IMG/VR virus record: IMGVR_UViG_3300015261_000001 | Span: 124,001 to 188,000 of that record | DNA: 64,000 nucleotides | DNA from: a virus | Reading direction: 5' to 3' (one strand) | Shown: positions 6,864-16,700 of the stretch, piece by piece | Layout of the letters: each line of letters opens with the position of its first letter | How positions within the stretch are numbered: the stretch's first letter is position 1 | Position numbers and translations under genes: made by a program | Notes under the pieces: generated by a model | What the model was told of the DNA's origin: nothing | Seen by the model: only the letters and a program-made list of their open reading frames with translations | Databases searched by the model: none

Positions 6864-7682
6864 TTACAGCCCTGCGACTGCTTTGATGGTGCCAACAACT
6901 TCAGCGATGTTCTGAATGATCATTGTCGACCATGGCTCGAAGAACGCGCCTTCAGAGATCGACTGAACGCCATTCACGTGATCCAGCAGCTGCACCGCGC
7001 TGGCCCAGCCGATTGCCGTGTTGTGTTCTTCCTTCATTTCGAACGTGGTGTCCGAATAAGGAATGTAGGAAGCGAAGATCGCGCCGAAGTGGATGTTGCC
7101 GACGAACTTCGGATCAGGCTTGCTGTCCATCACAAACCCGATCGGGTAAGCGTTGTCAGTAGCCACTTGCTCCAGCGCTTGGCGTACTTTGCCGTTGTGC
7201 TCGTCGCTGTAGGCTTGGGAGGTCAGTTCTACTTCTTCACCGAACTCACGGCCCAGATTGTGGTACAGGGTTTCGGTCAAGCAGATGATTTCCGTTTCCA
7301 GTGGATCACGGTCCTCATCAACAGTGAAATAGTTCTTCACGTCAAAGTTGGTTACGTGGCCGGCCGGAGCCAACGACAACTTCATGGTCAATTGGCCTTC
7401 GTTGTTCAGCTTGTTGCGCTGATAGACCAGGAACAGAACGGTGCCGTCGGGCGCAAACTTGTAGGGCAGGTTGTACGCGATCGCTTGGCGCAACAGGTTC
7501 AGCTTCTGGTTCAGAGAACGAACCGAACCCATCATACCGCCGTCCAGCTTCTTCAGGAAAGCCTTGGCGGTGCTAGGGTCCATGATAGTCGCTGCGTTGT
7601 CCTTGATGTGTTCAGCCATGTAACCGGCGTGCACGCCGTAAGTGAACTCAGCGTTTTCTTCGAACTTTTCTTGAATAGACAT
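6864..7682 (-). CDS. Hypothetical protein
   Basis: 272 residues from the ATG at 7682 (MSIQEKFEEN), which has AAGGA 6 nt upstream; a longer frame to 7751 overlaps the upstream gene and lacks an RBS. The fold looks mixed alpha/beta with a basic helix near residues 30-60 and acidic loops. It is the last gene before a terminator and lies next to the lipoprotein/ligase pair, but a separate terminator makes a shared function uncertain. Not recognised. Confidence 0.65.
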   Translation of the reverse strand: MSIQEKFEENAEFTYGVHAGYMAEHIKDNAATIMDPSTAKAFLKKLDGGMMGSVRSLNQKLNLLRQAIAYNLPYKFAPDGTVLFLVYQRNKLNNEGQLTMKLSLAPAGHVTNFDVKNYFTVDEDRDPLETEIICLTETLYHNLGREFGEEVELTSQAYSDEHNGKVRQALEQVATDNAYPIGFVMDSKPDPKFVGNIHFGAIFASYIPYSDTTFEMKEEHNTAIGWASAVQLLDHVNGVQSISEGAFFEPWSTMIIQNIAEVVGTIKAVAGL

Positions 7683-7692
7683 GAGTCGTCCT

Positions 7693-7992
7693 TTAGTGCT
7701 TGGTTTGAGTGGCGGTTGCCAAAGAGATGCGAGTTGCAATAGCATCGCCAATCAACAGCATGGCTTTCTCTGCATCCTTGCGACCGAAGATTTCAGGTTG
7801 TTTCAAACGCAGTTCAATACCGGTCTTGGTACGGACAACCGACGCCAATACAGAGTCCAGCTTGTCTTGCCGGGCAATGTTGAATTGACGGGACGAAATG
7901 CGCTTACCCACCTTCTTCGGGAAATAGACGAGAATGACCGGGGTATTCGGGTCAGACTGTAACGCCATTTCAATTTCAATGTTTTGGTCCAT
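7693..7992 (-). CDS. Small basic hypothetical protein
   Basis: 99 residues, net basic (KKVGKRISSRQFNIARQDK), with a predicted strand-helix pattern that could bind nucleic acid; this is inference. It ends 10 nt before the start of the 272-residue gene, consistent with an operon. The RBS is weak (TTAGGC). Confidence 0.55.
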   Translation of the reverse strand: MDQNIEIEMALQSDPNTPVILVYFPKKVGKRISSRQFNIARQDKLDSVLASVVRTKTGIELRLKQPEIFGRKDAEKAMLLIGDAIATRISLATATQTKH

Positions 7993-8026
7993 GAGTAGCC
8001 TAAGGCAAAAAAGAAAATGCGGAATA

Positions 8027-8060
8027 AAAGGACAGTCAGGTATTACCCCAACTGTCCTTT
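8027..8060 (-). terminator. Terminator after the 146-residue gene
   Basis: A 10-bp stem AAAGGACAGT/ACTGTCCTTT with a 14-nt loop lies directly downstream of the stop at 8081. The minus-strand arm ends in CCTTTTATT. Confidence 0.75.
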
Positions 8061-8080
8061 CTCATTTGACCGGGCTTGGA

Positions 8081-8521
8081 TTAACCGAAGAGCTTGGCCG
8101 CGAGTTCCTGGCTGGAAGTACGCTGAGTTTGCAGCCATTCGGCCGCTTCTGGCGAGTGAACGTAGTCGACGGCGGTGGTAGTTTGACCGTACAGGAATTC
8201 TTCGCCGACTTGTTGCTTGAGGTGGTGCTGGGTGTTGATGCTGAGGGACCCCAGGTTCAGGGTACCGTCGACGGTGGTGAGCTTGTTGTTTTCTTCGAAC
8301 TGCTGGCGAGCAACTTGCGCGTTGGCAACTTCGACTTGCGACGACAGGTTGTTGATGAAGTTGACGTGGGCGCCGAGGGAGTCAGGAGTGACGCCTTCCG
8401 GGTATTGCAGTTCGTCGGCATTGAACACGACGTGAGCGGTCGCCTTGTTGAATTCGGCACCCTTAACCAGGCTATCTACACCAGCTTGCATTTCTTCGCC
8501 GAAATCGTTATTTACAGACAT
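8081..8521 (-). CDS. Hypothetical protein, own early-type promoter
   Basis: 146 residues, acidic, Gln/Asn-rich and helical (heptad-like stretch NNLSSQVEVANAQVARQQF near residues 56-74). No membrane segment. It is a single-gene unit: an early-type promoter (8627-8636) and a structured leader (8551-8623) precede it and a terminator follows. That arrangement suggests strong early expression. Function unknown. Confidence 0.65.
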   Translation of the reverse strand: MSVNNDFGEEMQAGVDSLVKGAEFNKATAHVVFNADELQYPEGVTPDSLGAHVNFINNLSSQVEVANAQVARQQFEENNKLTTVDGTLNLGSLSINTQHHLKQQVGEEFLYGQTTTAVDYVHSPEAAEWLQTQRTSSQELAAKLFG

Positions 8522-8550
8522 GTTGACCTCTTCGTTCTAAAAAGTAATAA

Positions 8551-8623
8551 GGTGACCAGTTAATCAGGCAAGCAAGGCGAGTTTGTTACTCACCTCGTCA
8601 GGTTGTTCCTGATGTTGGTCACC
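8551..8623 (-). promoter_or_regulatory. Structured 5-prime leader RNA
   Basis: GGTGACCA (8551-8558) pairs with TGGTCACC (8616-8623), and inside it ATCAGG (8563-8568) pairs with CCTGAT (8608-8613). The structure begins a few bases after the promoter motif, so it would be the 5-prime end of the transcript, about 30 nt before the ATG. Confidence 0.5.
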
Positions 8624-8626
8624 CTA

Positions 8627-8636
8627 AGAATATAGG
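8627..8636 (-). promoter_or_regulatory. Early-type promoter motif CCTATATTCT
   Basis: Minus strand: TTTCAAACCTATATTCTTAGG. It shares the CCTATATT core and the upstream A/T-rich AAA with the motif at 58219. Confidence 0.55.
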
Positions 8637-8667
8637 TTTGAAATATTTTGGCTCAAACCCGTTGGTG

Positions 8668-9414
8668 TTACTGGAGTGCGCCGGCGTTGCGTTGAGCTTC
8701 GTACACGGCTTCAACTGCTTTGTAAGCCTCTTTGTACTCTGCATTGTGCTGGCAGGCGTAGCCGAAAGTCATTTCCAGCAGATCAACACCTTCGACCTCA
8801 GCATTCATGTAGGTTTCCGGCTCGCTGAAGTAGGCATCGCCTTGGCGCAACAGTTCGGTGTACAGCGCAGCATCGACGAGGTTGCGTTCAGTCAGCGCAG
8901 CGATGTACAGAACCAGATCACGGTAGACATAAGTCGGGTCATCGACCAACTCGTCTTCCGCGTGGGACAGGTAGGAAACCACGTGCTTGGCCATGTCGAA
9001 CGTGGTGGTAGCCAGAGCGGCGTCCAGCAACACGCTATCGATGCCAATGATGCGACCGGCCACTACACGGAACAGCTGTTCGTTGGTTTTGTAGGTGCCG
9101 ACGGCGATCCGCTCGATAATCGCTTTGGTCAAGGTGTTTTCAGCGGTCAGCGTGTGTTTGGTCCACGCGCTTGGCTGAGTACCCAGACTGTTCAGGTACA
9201 ACTTGACCAGTTTGTTGGTGTAGCTACGCACCGAGTCGGTCTTTTCGCCGCTGGTCAGCACGCCATCGATCAGGTGGTCGCCGGTGTTGGCGTTCTTGTA
9301 ACGCTCCCAGTCGACTGTCGAGAAGTCGTACAGCGCCTTGATGATCTTTAGGCCACCCAGTGCTTTGCGCAGCTCCATGACGTTGGTCATGTGATTCAAC
9401 TGTTGGTCTTGCAT
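8668..9414 (-). CDS. Hypothetical protein, possibly virion
   Basis: 248 residues, mainly helical, with a strong RBS (AAGGAGAG) before the ATG. No signal, membrane segment or known motif. It lies just downstream of the prohead protease gene but behind its terminator. A TTTTTTATG stretch about 60 bp upstream (9472-9480) could be a late-type TATG promoter. The late assignment is inference. Confidence 0.55.
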   Translation of the reverse strand: MQDQQLNHMTNVMELRKALGGLKIIKALYDFSTVDWERYKNANTGDHLIDGVLTSGEKTDSVRSYTNKLVKLYLNSLGTQPSAWTKHTLTAENTLTKAIIERIAVGTYKTNEQLFRVVAGRIIGIDSVLLDAALATTTFDMAKHVVSYLSHAEDELVDDPTYVYRDLVLYIAALTERNLVDAALYTELLRQGDAYFSEPETYMNAEVEGVDLLEMTFGYACQHNAEYKEAYKAVEAVYEAQRNAGALQ

Positions 9415-9500
9415 CTCTTGCTCTCCTTAGTAAAGCGATTTTCTTGCGTCAATACCAATAGCTCAGGCTGACATAAAAAAGTGTGGGGTAATACCCGAGC

Positions 9501-9516
9501 CTGGGGTTGCCCCCAG
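9501..9516 (-). terminator. Terminator of the virion RNAP/protease operon
   Basis: CTGGGG-TTGC-CCCCAG, a 6-bp GC stem 22 bp after the protease stop, closing the run of genes from 19730 down to 9538. An ACTTTTTTATG stretch follows further on the minus strand. Confidence 0.55.
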
Positions 9517-9537
9517 ACCCAGGTATATGATTACCAC

Positions 9538-10398
9538 TTAACGGAAGATGTCCAGCGAGTTGCTCGTAACCAATTGGATACGGGTTTCCTTGCGTGGAGC
9601 ATTCTTTTTCAGCTGGTCCAGCATGTGGCGGACACGGTCGAAAGACTCGGTGCCTTGGTAACGCTGCATCACTTCCGGCGCCTTCATCTTTTGATCACAC
9701 ACGAAGAAGAGTTCGTCCAGAGTGGTGTTGGTAACCGAAGACTCCAGATCCGACGGCACGTATGCCTCCAGAAGGCTCTCCAAGCCCGCAGACAGATGTT
9801 TGCAAGCGCGGTAGATACCTTGGTCGATAACGGCGTCGTACGTGCTCCAGTAATCCACCTCGCGGTTCTTGTCGCCGAGCTTTTGAGGCTTGGTAACGGT
9901 GCGGATGGAAAACGCGGTGTTGACGTCAGGGTTCGGGAGACTCATCTCCAAGAACTCTTTCTTCAGACCGAACGGAATCACTTCGATGTCGTTGTAGACC
10001 GGGCCAGTGTCACCGTGTTCCATGATCCAGTGAATCTTGCGAATGTGACCACAGACATTATCCATGTCGATGGTGCGCAGACGGTTGATCCACTCGAACA
10101 GATCAGTGATCATCTTCCGCACAACCTGACCGTTAACCAGCAGGTTGTAATGTTGAGGAGGATGACCCAGTTCACAGAAGACTTGACCCTCGTTTACACG
10201 GCGATCCAGGTCCGAGCCCTTACGCATACATTCACGCAGGTACTGGTTGATGCCGTAGGTCACGCCGTGGCGGTTGGGGATGTTGAAACCCCCAGCGTTG
10301 ATGCGGTAGTAACCCGAACCGTCAGCCATGGGTTTGAGGTTGCCCTTAACCTTGGCACCCCCGAGGAGCGTGTTTTCGAATGTGATGATGTCACTCAT
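9538..10398 (-). CDS. Prohead maturation protease (T4 gp21 / phiKZ gp175-like)
   Basis: 286 residues. Cleaves scaffold, capsid and inner-body proteins inside the maturing head. The N-terminal region has NRHG near residues 42-45, then a conserved ELGHP at 76-80 whose His79 fits the catalytic histidine of the herpes/T4-type serine protease fold, and AFSIR at 162-166 whose Ser164 fits the nucleophile. The family cuts after small-X-Glu type sites. The ATG overlaps the stop of the upstream gene by 4 nt (ATGA), and AGGGG precedes it. Placement three genes downstream of RNAP beta agrees with the remembered phiKZ gp175-gp178 order. Confidence 0.75.
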   Translation of the reverse strand: MSDIITFENTLLGGAKVKGNLKPMADGSGYYRINAGGFNIPNRHGVTYGINQYLRECMRKGSDLDRRVNEGQVFCELGHPPQHYNLLVNGQVVRKMITDLFEWINRLRTIDMDNVCGHIRKIHWIMEHGDTGPVYNDIEVIPFGLKKEFLEMSLPNPDVNTAFSIRTVTKPQKLGDKNREVDYWSTYDAVIDQGIYRACKHLSAGLESLLEAYVPSDLESSVTNTTLDELFFVCDQKMKAPEVMQRYQGTESFDRVRHMLDQLKKNAPRKETRIQLVTSNSLDIFR

Positions 10399-11120
10399 CG
10401 TGGAACCCCTTTGACGACTTGTTCCAGGTCAGTCACTTTTGTATCCGGGTTAATGATAGCGGCCACCGTGTTGTCTTGCAGGTAACCACCAGTGAGGAGA
10501 GAGAACGTCCCGTCGATCAACATCGATCCATTGTTCAACCCTACGATCACCGGAGGCCGACCTTCCAACATGGCTTTGCTGTTGCGATACGCGTTGTCCA
10601 GATTGTCAGGATCCCGCATCATTAAGGAAGCATAAATCCGCATGTGCTGAGGCGTGCTACCCATTTGACCGCCAGACTGCTGAGCAGCGTGGTCGTACAA
10701 CGATGTGAAATCCTTATCGGACATGAACCAAGGTAACTTGGCGTACAGGTCGAACTCCATGAAGTAAGAGTAGTTCTTGTTGGGGTCCTGAATGTAACGC
10801 AGGTTTTCAATGAGAGTATCACCCTCTTCAAATTCCATGATCACATACTGAACACCATTAATCGCTGCCTCACGAACACCCATAGGTGCCATGGTCACGT
10901 CCACCAGTGCCAACCAGGGGGAATAACACTCCCCCGGTATCACCAAACCAGCCACCAACGTGGTGGTCACCTTATCCCCGATGATCGCCATACCGTTTTC
11001 GGTAAAACGTTTCGGGATGTGGATTTCAATGAGACGATTGGCGGTAACCGAGTAGTCTTCATTGATGGTGTAGGCTTTGCGGATCTTCGCCCTGTCGCGC
11101 TTCAGACCACTGACATCCAT
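10395..11120 (-). CDS. Virion protein, probable phiKZ gp176-position homolog
   Basis: 241 residues, mixed alpha/beta, no membrane segment. It is translationally coupled to the protease (ATGA overlap) and begins 5 nt after the stop of the 520-residue gene, so it belongs to the RNAP-protease operon. By position it matches phiKZ gp176. No motif allows a functional call. RBS weak. Confidence 0.5.
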   Translation of the reverse strand: MDVSGLKRDRAKIRKAYTINEDYSVTANRLIEIHIPKRFTENGMAIIGDKVTTTLVAGLVIPGECYSPWLALVDVTMAPMGVREAAINGVQYVIMEFEEGDTLIENLRYIQDPNKNYSYFMEFDLYAKLPWFMSDKDFTSLYDHAAQQSGGQMGSTPQHMRIYASLMMRDPDNLDNAYRNSKAMLEGRPPVIVGLNNGSMLIDGTFSLLTGGYLQDNTVAAIINPDTKVTDLEQVVKGVPR

Positions 11121-11125
11121 ACCGC

Positions 11126-12688
11126 TTATGCCAGCATCTTGGAGGCGAGGAACTCGATCAGCGCGCCGTGCATGCGCTCACGCTTGCCGTGCAGGTTGTC
11201 TTCGACTTCCGCAGTGACGAAGGTCAGCTCCAGGATGTCGGCCGCCAGCTCGCAACCCAGGAGGCGCAGGAAGATCGGCACCAACTTGGTTTTCAGCACG
11301 GTGTCAACGCAGGTTTCACGGTACGGGTCAGGAGAACCGTCAGAGGTGATTGCCACTTCGTTGTCGAAGGTGCGCTTTTCGTTGGCGAACAGGTAGTAGA
11401 GCTTGTCGATGTCGCTGGTCAGAGCTTCACGGATTTGCGTCAGTACCGAAGTGTCGCTGTCGCCGCTGGTGCGCACCAGTGCTTCTTGAGCCGCCGGGTT
11501 CTCGTTGACGAACTTGGCAATCGCGCGCAGGGAGCTGCTAACGAAGTACTCGTAGGACTTGGCATCCAGCGAGTTGTGCAGCAGGCTGTGGTAGTTACCC
11601 AACACTTCCTGTACCTTCGCCTTGTTGCCCAGCAGTTCGACCAGACCCAGCGATTCGCCAGTAGCCAGACGGCTGTACAGCGCAGCCAGAATCACGTCAG
11701 CCAGAGCGACGCCGTTGGCTTCGGCTTCTTTCACACACTCGTTGGTGAAGTAAGCAGTCACGTCACCGGAAACCACCTTAACCACGACGCCCAGTTCTTC
11801 GTTGGGGGTGTAGTCAGACAGCGACGGGGTAACGTTATCAGCCACCACCAGTTTACGACCACGATACAGGTTCATGGTCGACTTGAGGGTGATCAGGTAA
11901 GCAGTCAGACCGTTCCACAGCAGTTCAACGAACTCGCGGTAATCTGCCAGGCTACCTTTCTCCAGCCACGGCACCGGCTGCTCGGAGCTGTACATCTTCG
12001 AGATAACGATGTACGACTTCAGCAGGTTGTCGATGTCGATCGACTTGATGCGAGTGAAGTTGTAGGCTTCGCCGCTGTGGAAGAACATGTTGCCCAATTC
12101 TTCCAGGTTGGTCAGGCCGTAGAAGGCGTATTCCAGGCTGCCTTCTTTGGAGTTGATGATCTGAAGGACTTCTGGATGGTTGGTAGCCAGATATTCCTTG
12201 ATCTCGTCGGAGTCAGCGTATTTGAACTCCAGACGCTTGATCACGTCCAAACCGATCGAGTCGAAACCCAACGCCTTGTTCTTCACTTCAGTCGGGAAAA
12301 TCGCCGAGTTGAAGAAAGGGTGATCGATGTTGGCAAAGCGAATGCGCAGTTCACCGCTCGACAAACGGCTCAGCTGGTTCGGGGTGTAGAGGATGCTGAC
12401 CGCGTCAGCAATGGCAGAGGCCAACGGCACGCCGTAGGTCTTGACCATCTCGAAACCACCACGGATGATTTCAGCCATCCGATCGGAACCTGCTTCCAGC
12501 ACCGCAGTGTGGGAAGTGACTTCGCTGGTGACTTCGACGATCTCAGCACGCCAGTTGTCGGAGTAGCCCAGAGCGCCGTAGCTTTCTTCGTTCAAACCCA
12601 TCAGCAGAGGGCTGGAAGGAACGACCGCGTCTTCCGCCATACCGATGGCAATGTTTTCGCCGAGTGCAATGCTTTCTTTACGGATCAT
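11126..12688 (-). CDS. Virion protein, probable phiKZ gp177-position homolog
   Basis: 520 residues, acidic and largely helical, no signal or membrane segments. The ATG overlaps the stop of a 56-residue gene (TAATG), and CAAGGAGGCTCAGTA gives a strong RBS. It contains no recognised enzyme motif. It lies between the endolysin and the protease in the virion RNAP operon, so a head or inner-body role is a reasonable inference. Confidence 0.55.
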   Translation of the reverse strand: MIRKESIALGENIAIGMAEDAVVPSSPLLMGLNEESYGALGYSDNWRAEIVEVTSEVTSHTAVLEAGSDRMAEIIRGGFEMVKTYGVPLASAIADAVSILYTPNQLSRLSSGELRIRFANIDHPFFNSAIFPTEVKNKALGFDSIGLDVIKRLEFKYADSDEIKEYLATNHPEVLQIINSKEGSLEYAFYGLTNLEELGNMFFHSGEAYNFTRIKSIDIDNLLKSYIVISKMYSSEQPVPWLEKGSLADYREFVELLWNGLTAYLITLKSTMNLYRGRKLVVADNVTPSLSDYTPNEELGVVVKVVSGDVTAYFTNECVKEAEANGVALADVILAALYSRLATGESLGLVELLGNKAKVQEVLGNYHSLLHNSLDAKSYEYFVSSSLRAIAKFVNENPAAQEALVRTSGDSDTSVLTQIREALTSDIDKLYYLFANEKRTFDNEVAITSDGSPDPYRETCVDTVLKTKLVPIFLRLLGCELAADILELTFVTAEVEDNLHGKRERMHGALIEFLASKMLA

Positions 12689-12858
12689 TACTGAGCCTCC
12701 TTGGTCACACGCTTGCTCAGCGCTTTACTGATCTTTTCGTCCTGAACGGCTGGGTCCAAGGGAGCGATGTATTCCAGACCGACCTTACGGATCGTCTGTT
12801 TGATGAATTCGGCAGCGTTTGCCAAAGCCACCACGTTGTTAACAAGATTCTTGCTCAC
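12688..12858 (-). CDS. 56-residue gene with GTG start
   Basis: Reading the minus strand from a GTG at 12858 (AAGGGG upstream) gives a 56-residue protein (MSKNLVNNVVALANAAEF..., ending ...VTKEAQ) whose TAA overlaps the next ATG (TAATG). It is basic and helical. The frame fills the only gap between the endolysin and the 520-residue gene, and its last codons carry the RBS of that gene, indicating translational coupling. Function unknown. Confidence 0.65.
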   Translation of the reverse strand: MSKNLVNNVVALANAAEFIKQTIRKVGLEYIAPLDPAVQDEKISKALSKRVTKEAQ

Positions 12859-12871
12859 AGTAATTTCCCCT

Positions 12872-13768
12872 TCAGGAACGCACTACACGGTTTGCCGTGT
12901 CCATGCCTTGGTAATAAACGTCGTAGACAGTAGTGCAGATTTCACCGATGGTGATGACACCGTCTTTGTTCTTGTCGAAGCCGTTGTTCTGGAGGAACGC
13001 TTTGGCTTCCATGCGATCGGTCGAGTCTTGGCGGAACAGCGTTTCATCCGCTTTACGACCGACAGCAGCAGGGTAGAAGATCGTCAAGTAGAAATCTTCC
13101 AACTGGGTGTAGCGCTTACCGCGCTTCTGCCACATGTCGAAATACTTGAAGACGTATTCCAGCTGCTCCAGCTGAGTCATGGCTTTCAGCTTGGCCAGGG
13201 TAGTCCCCAGATCCGCTGCCGCCATATCGCCGAACTGGATCAGGCCGAAGTAGTTCGACCCACCGTTGTTCTGCTTGGCAGGATCGAAAGTACGGCCCGA
13301 TTCAAATGCCATGCACCCCATCAGCCAGTTAGCAGCAGAGGAAGGCCAGCTGCGCTGAGTGCAACCCACCACAACCTTCTGAGCGAATTCAGCAGGCACC
13401 AGTTTGCTCCAGCACAGACCGAAGCTCGGAGTACGGTTCTTGGCAACGTAGATGCCGAAGGCGTTTTGCAAACCACCCATCGTGCCGTTACCCCAGACAC
13501 CGTCCACTTTAGCCGTGTACAAGCCGAGATTACCCATGACTTGTTGCAGAGCAGTGACCGCCGCTTTACCGTCATCACCACCTTTAGCAGGCAGTGCATT
13601 AACGTCTGGCAAAGGACGACCAATATGATCGGCGTACGAGCGTAATAAAGTGACAGCTGCGGAGGCCGTTCCCGACCCCCACGCGCCGTCAATCGTTCCG
13701 CCGTACAAGCCCAGTTCTTTCAGGAGCACTTGCATGTCCCGAAAGCCGTTCTTAGTACGGAAGTTCAT
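12872..13768 (-). CDS. Modular endolysin: two PG-binding repeats, lytic domain, EF-hand
   Basis: 298 residues. Two peptidoglycan-binding repeats with the pattern LG-Y-G-DG-WG-GT lie at about 8-45 and 69-108. The central domain (about 113-215) resembles a soluble lytic transglycosylase or muramidase: AFESG at 154-158 with Glu156 as probable acid catalyst, then FGLIQF at 174-179. A canonical EF-hand/dockerin-like loop follows, D265-K-N-K-D-G-V-I-T-I-G-E276, suggesting calcium binding. No signal peptide, so a holin or similar is needed for release. GAGGT precedes the ATG. It sits inside the RNAP operon, immediately after beta. Confidence 0.8.
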   Translation of the reverse strand: MNFRTKNGFRDMQVLLKELGLYGGTIDGAWGSGTASAAVTLLRSYADHIGRPLPDVNALPAKGGDDGKAAVTALQQVMGNLGLYTAKVDGVWGNGTMGGLQNAFGIYVAKNRTPSFGLCWSKLVPAEFAQKVVVGCTQRSWPSSAANWLMGCMAFESGRTFDPAKQNNGGSNYFGLIQFGDMAAADLGTTLAKLKAMTQLEQLEYVFKYFDMWQKRGKRYTQLEDFYLTIFYPAAVGRKADETLFRQDSTDRMEAKAFLQNNGFDKNKDGVITIGEICTTVYDVYYQGMDTANRVVRS

Positions 13769-13770
13769 GG

Positions 13771-16700
13771 TTACTTACCTCGGTAAATGGCGATAGCCTG
13801 TTGAGTGACCTGGTAGCCCAATTCGTTGGTCACCAGCTTGTTCCTGAAGCTGAGTACCATCCGGTTGAACATACCTTTAAAGGAAGCCTTGATATCGACC
13901 ACTTGCCCGTCCTTCGTTTTCAGTGGCTTGTCCATGATCCGACCCACGGTCGCTTTCATCTGGTTACCCAACACGTATTTGTCCGCGTTGGTGGAAGCAT
14001 CCAGAGATTCGATGTAGACCATCACGTAGGCTTTGCCTGGAGCAAGCACAGGACGGTTCACGTTAAAGGCGTTGCTGATAGCACCATTCTCCACTGGGGA
14101 ACCTTCAATGCCCGCAGCCCGCTTACGCTCCTTGTCTTTCTTGACAGTGAACGCCCGCAGGTTAGCCGACATCTTGTCCAGTGGGGAGTTGTAGATCACT
14201 TCGATGTGAACTATCTTCCCGTGGTGCTTAGCGCGAATTTGTTTGATGCCGAGTTTATTGACCTCTTCCTTAAACAAATTCGATTTGTCCTCTTCGCCCA
14301 GATGGGCGTCCTCGATATTGCATAAAATCGCATCTTGCTCGATGGAATCACCCACCTTCACCTTCATATCCAAGATCTGTTCCACCTCCATTGGGAACCC
14401 GTTGATCTTGATAAAAGGTGTCCGCGCTTCCATGGCCAACTCTTTCGAAATAGCGATGGAGTCTTCATACACGTCTTGGTCTTCCACCAAGGCAATCCGG
14501 CACATCTTGCCAGCCTTAATAGCCACCTGTCCTGGGCAGAACGGATCACGGGTAAACCAGTTGTCATCCCAACCCAGCACATCACCCTTGGCGAACTTAT
14601 CCCCTACCTTCAAATCCGTAGTCCGAGTATGACGATGGTATTCACCGCTCGCTTCCCCGATCTTCAGACCCAGCGGGTATTTATCCGTCGAGCCATCAGC
14701 GTAAGTAACCGTGAGGCAATCATCGACCAGCTCGGTGACCTTACCAGCGTCCTTGGCCACCTTGCTGTACAGCTCTGACGTGCGGTGAGCCACAATGTTC
14801 TCGTAGCCGGTCCGCAACGTGTTGATCTGGTAGTTCTGAGCACTGACTGCCTGACTTGCTTGAGTCGAGGTAAACGAAGCACGTTTCGGGTCATCGTGAG
14901 TCCCTCCGTACATCAGGTTCATGGTTACCGAACTATCACCAGTAGGCGTACGCTTCTTGTTCAGATCGATGTTGCCCCGGTAGTCAATGATCGCCGGGTC
15001 AGAACTCAGGTAGGTAACGAAACCTACTTTCGAACTGTCCTTGTTGGCCTCAGAGATAATACCTTTATAGCTATCGAGCTGCACCCGAGCGCGTTTAACC
15101 ATGGTGATCTCGCTACGACCGCCATCGCCACCGAAGGTGACTTCTTCCTGATCCTTGAGTTGGTGAATTGGGTTCACTTCCTCGACCAAGTTAACCGACG
15201 TGTCTTTACCGATGTTCAGGATGACGGCGTCAGGGTTGAAGTCCAGCTTGTGCTTACGGCCCTTACCTTTGTTCCGGTATTGGCGAATGGAGCGACACAG
15301 CTCGGTGTAGACGTGACCCGCAAAGCGCTCATAACCAACGATCCGCTGTTCCTCGATTTCCACCTCATGGCGAGCAAAGTCTGTTTCCAGTGCTTTGGCT
15401 GCATCAATCAACAGATAGTGGAAAGAGTTCGACAGACCCATCTTCTCCAAGTCTTCCTTGGTGATCGGATCAATAAACATGTCGAACAGGTTCTTCATTT
15501 CCTGGAACTGCGAAGGCCGTACCCGTGGATCACCCATCAACGCAGGCCAGATGTCCTGCTTGTTGAGATCGCGCATGGAGAAGTTGCCGATGTTGTTCAA
15601 CTTAGGCATGCCGCCGAAGATCAGCGTAGCCAGCTTTTCCCGACGGTTAAAGATCAGGTACTGGTCGTTGAACTGAATAGCGAATTCATCGCTACCCAAT
15701 TTAGGCTTAGTCCCAATCGGTACAGTCCGAGTCGTAGCCTTGGTCACCTTCAACAGCTTCTCGATACCGAAGTAGAAGCACAGCACCACACCCAGAGGGA
15801 ACTGGTAACCGCTGACGTTAATGACAGCATGCTCCAGTGGCGCTTTCTTCAGATCGATGCCCAGCAAACCTTCCAGCGTGCCGATGTCAGTTTCCCCTTG
15901 GTAGAGGTTACCGTAAGCATCGAGCAGCAGTGGCTGTTTATCCTTCACCCCGACCAGGAAACGATCTTTCTTGGTGTACTGCTTGAACTCTGGATGAGCC
16001 TTCAGCAATTCGGAGATCTGGAAATCCAGCTTGGTGTCGCCTACCTGAATAAACTTGTACTGCTTCGCCAGCAACGAGTACAAGCGAGGACTATCGAAAG
16101 CGCGCTCGTACGCACTACCTTTACTGAAGGTGTAACCCCGGGCCTTGGCTTGCAGACCGATCTGCTTCACCATGAACATACCCAAGTTGTCCACGACCTT
16201 CTTGCTGCGCTGTACCATCAGCTTACGATCATAGTAGCTAACCAAAGCGACCTTATCCGGGGCAATCTTGCGGAAAGGCTTTTCACGGCGCTGGTTCTGC
16301 ATGTGTTGCTTCACACCGTCAACCACAAAGGTGCCATCTTTCTGCACAGTGGGTAGACGAGGGTGAATGGTGGTCTGTTCGCCGTTAACGTCATGCACCT
16401 GCACGCTATAAACGTCATAGCTGCCTTCAACGCTGGTGTGGTTCTCCATCTTGAAGTCGTTCATGGCGAAGCCAGCGTTCTGCACACCGAGGAACATCTT
16501 GGCAATGTCCTTCTGGAGGAACTTCTGAGCGTACAACGTCTTCAACTCAGTAGCCCGGCTTTGCAGCATGCTTTCATCGAGCACGGTGATGAAGTTACCT
16601 TCGATCTTTTTCCCAAGGTCTTTCAACTCTTCAGGCTTGATCTGGATAAATTCTTCAAACGTTTGCCCGTTCGGCATTTCGATGTGCTGGTAGCGCATCG

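Noticed and set aside
11168-12694. A 508-codon plus-strand frame opposite the 520-residue virion gene
   Set aside because: The minus-strand gene has an RBS and operon overlaps on both sides; the plus-strand frame is Val/Gln/His-rich and unrecognised.
14785-16356. A 523-codon plus-strand frame inside the RNAP beta gene
   Set aside because: It lies fully within a gene with conserved polymerase motifs, has no RBS, and its composition is typical of an antisense shadow.
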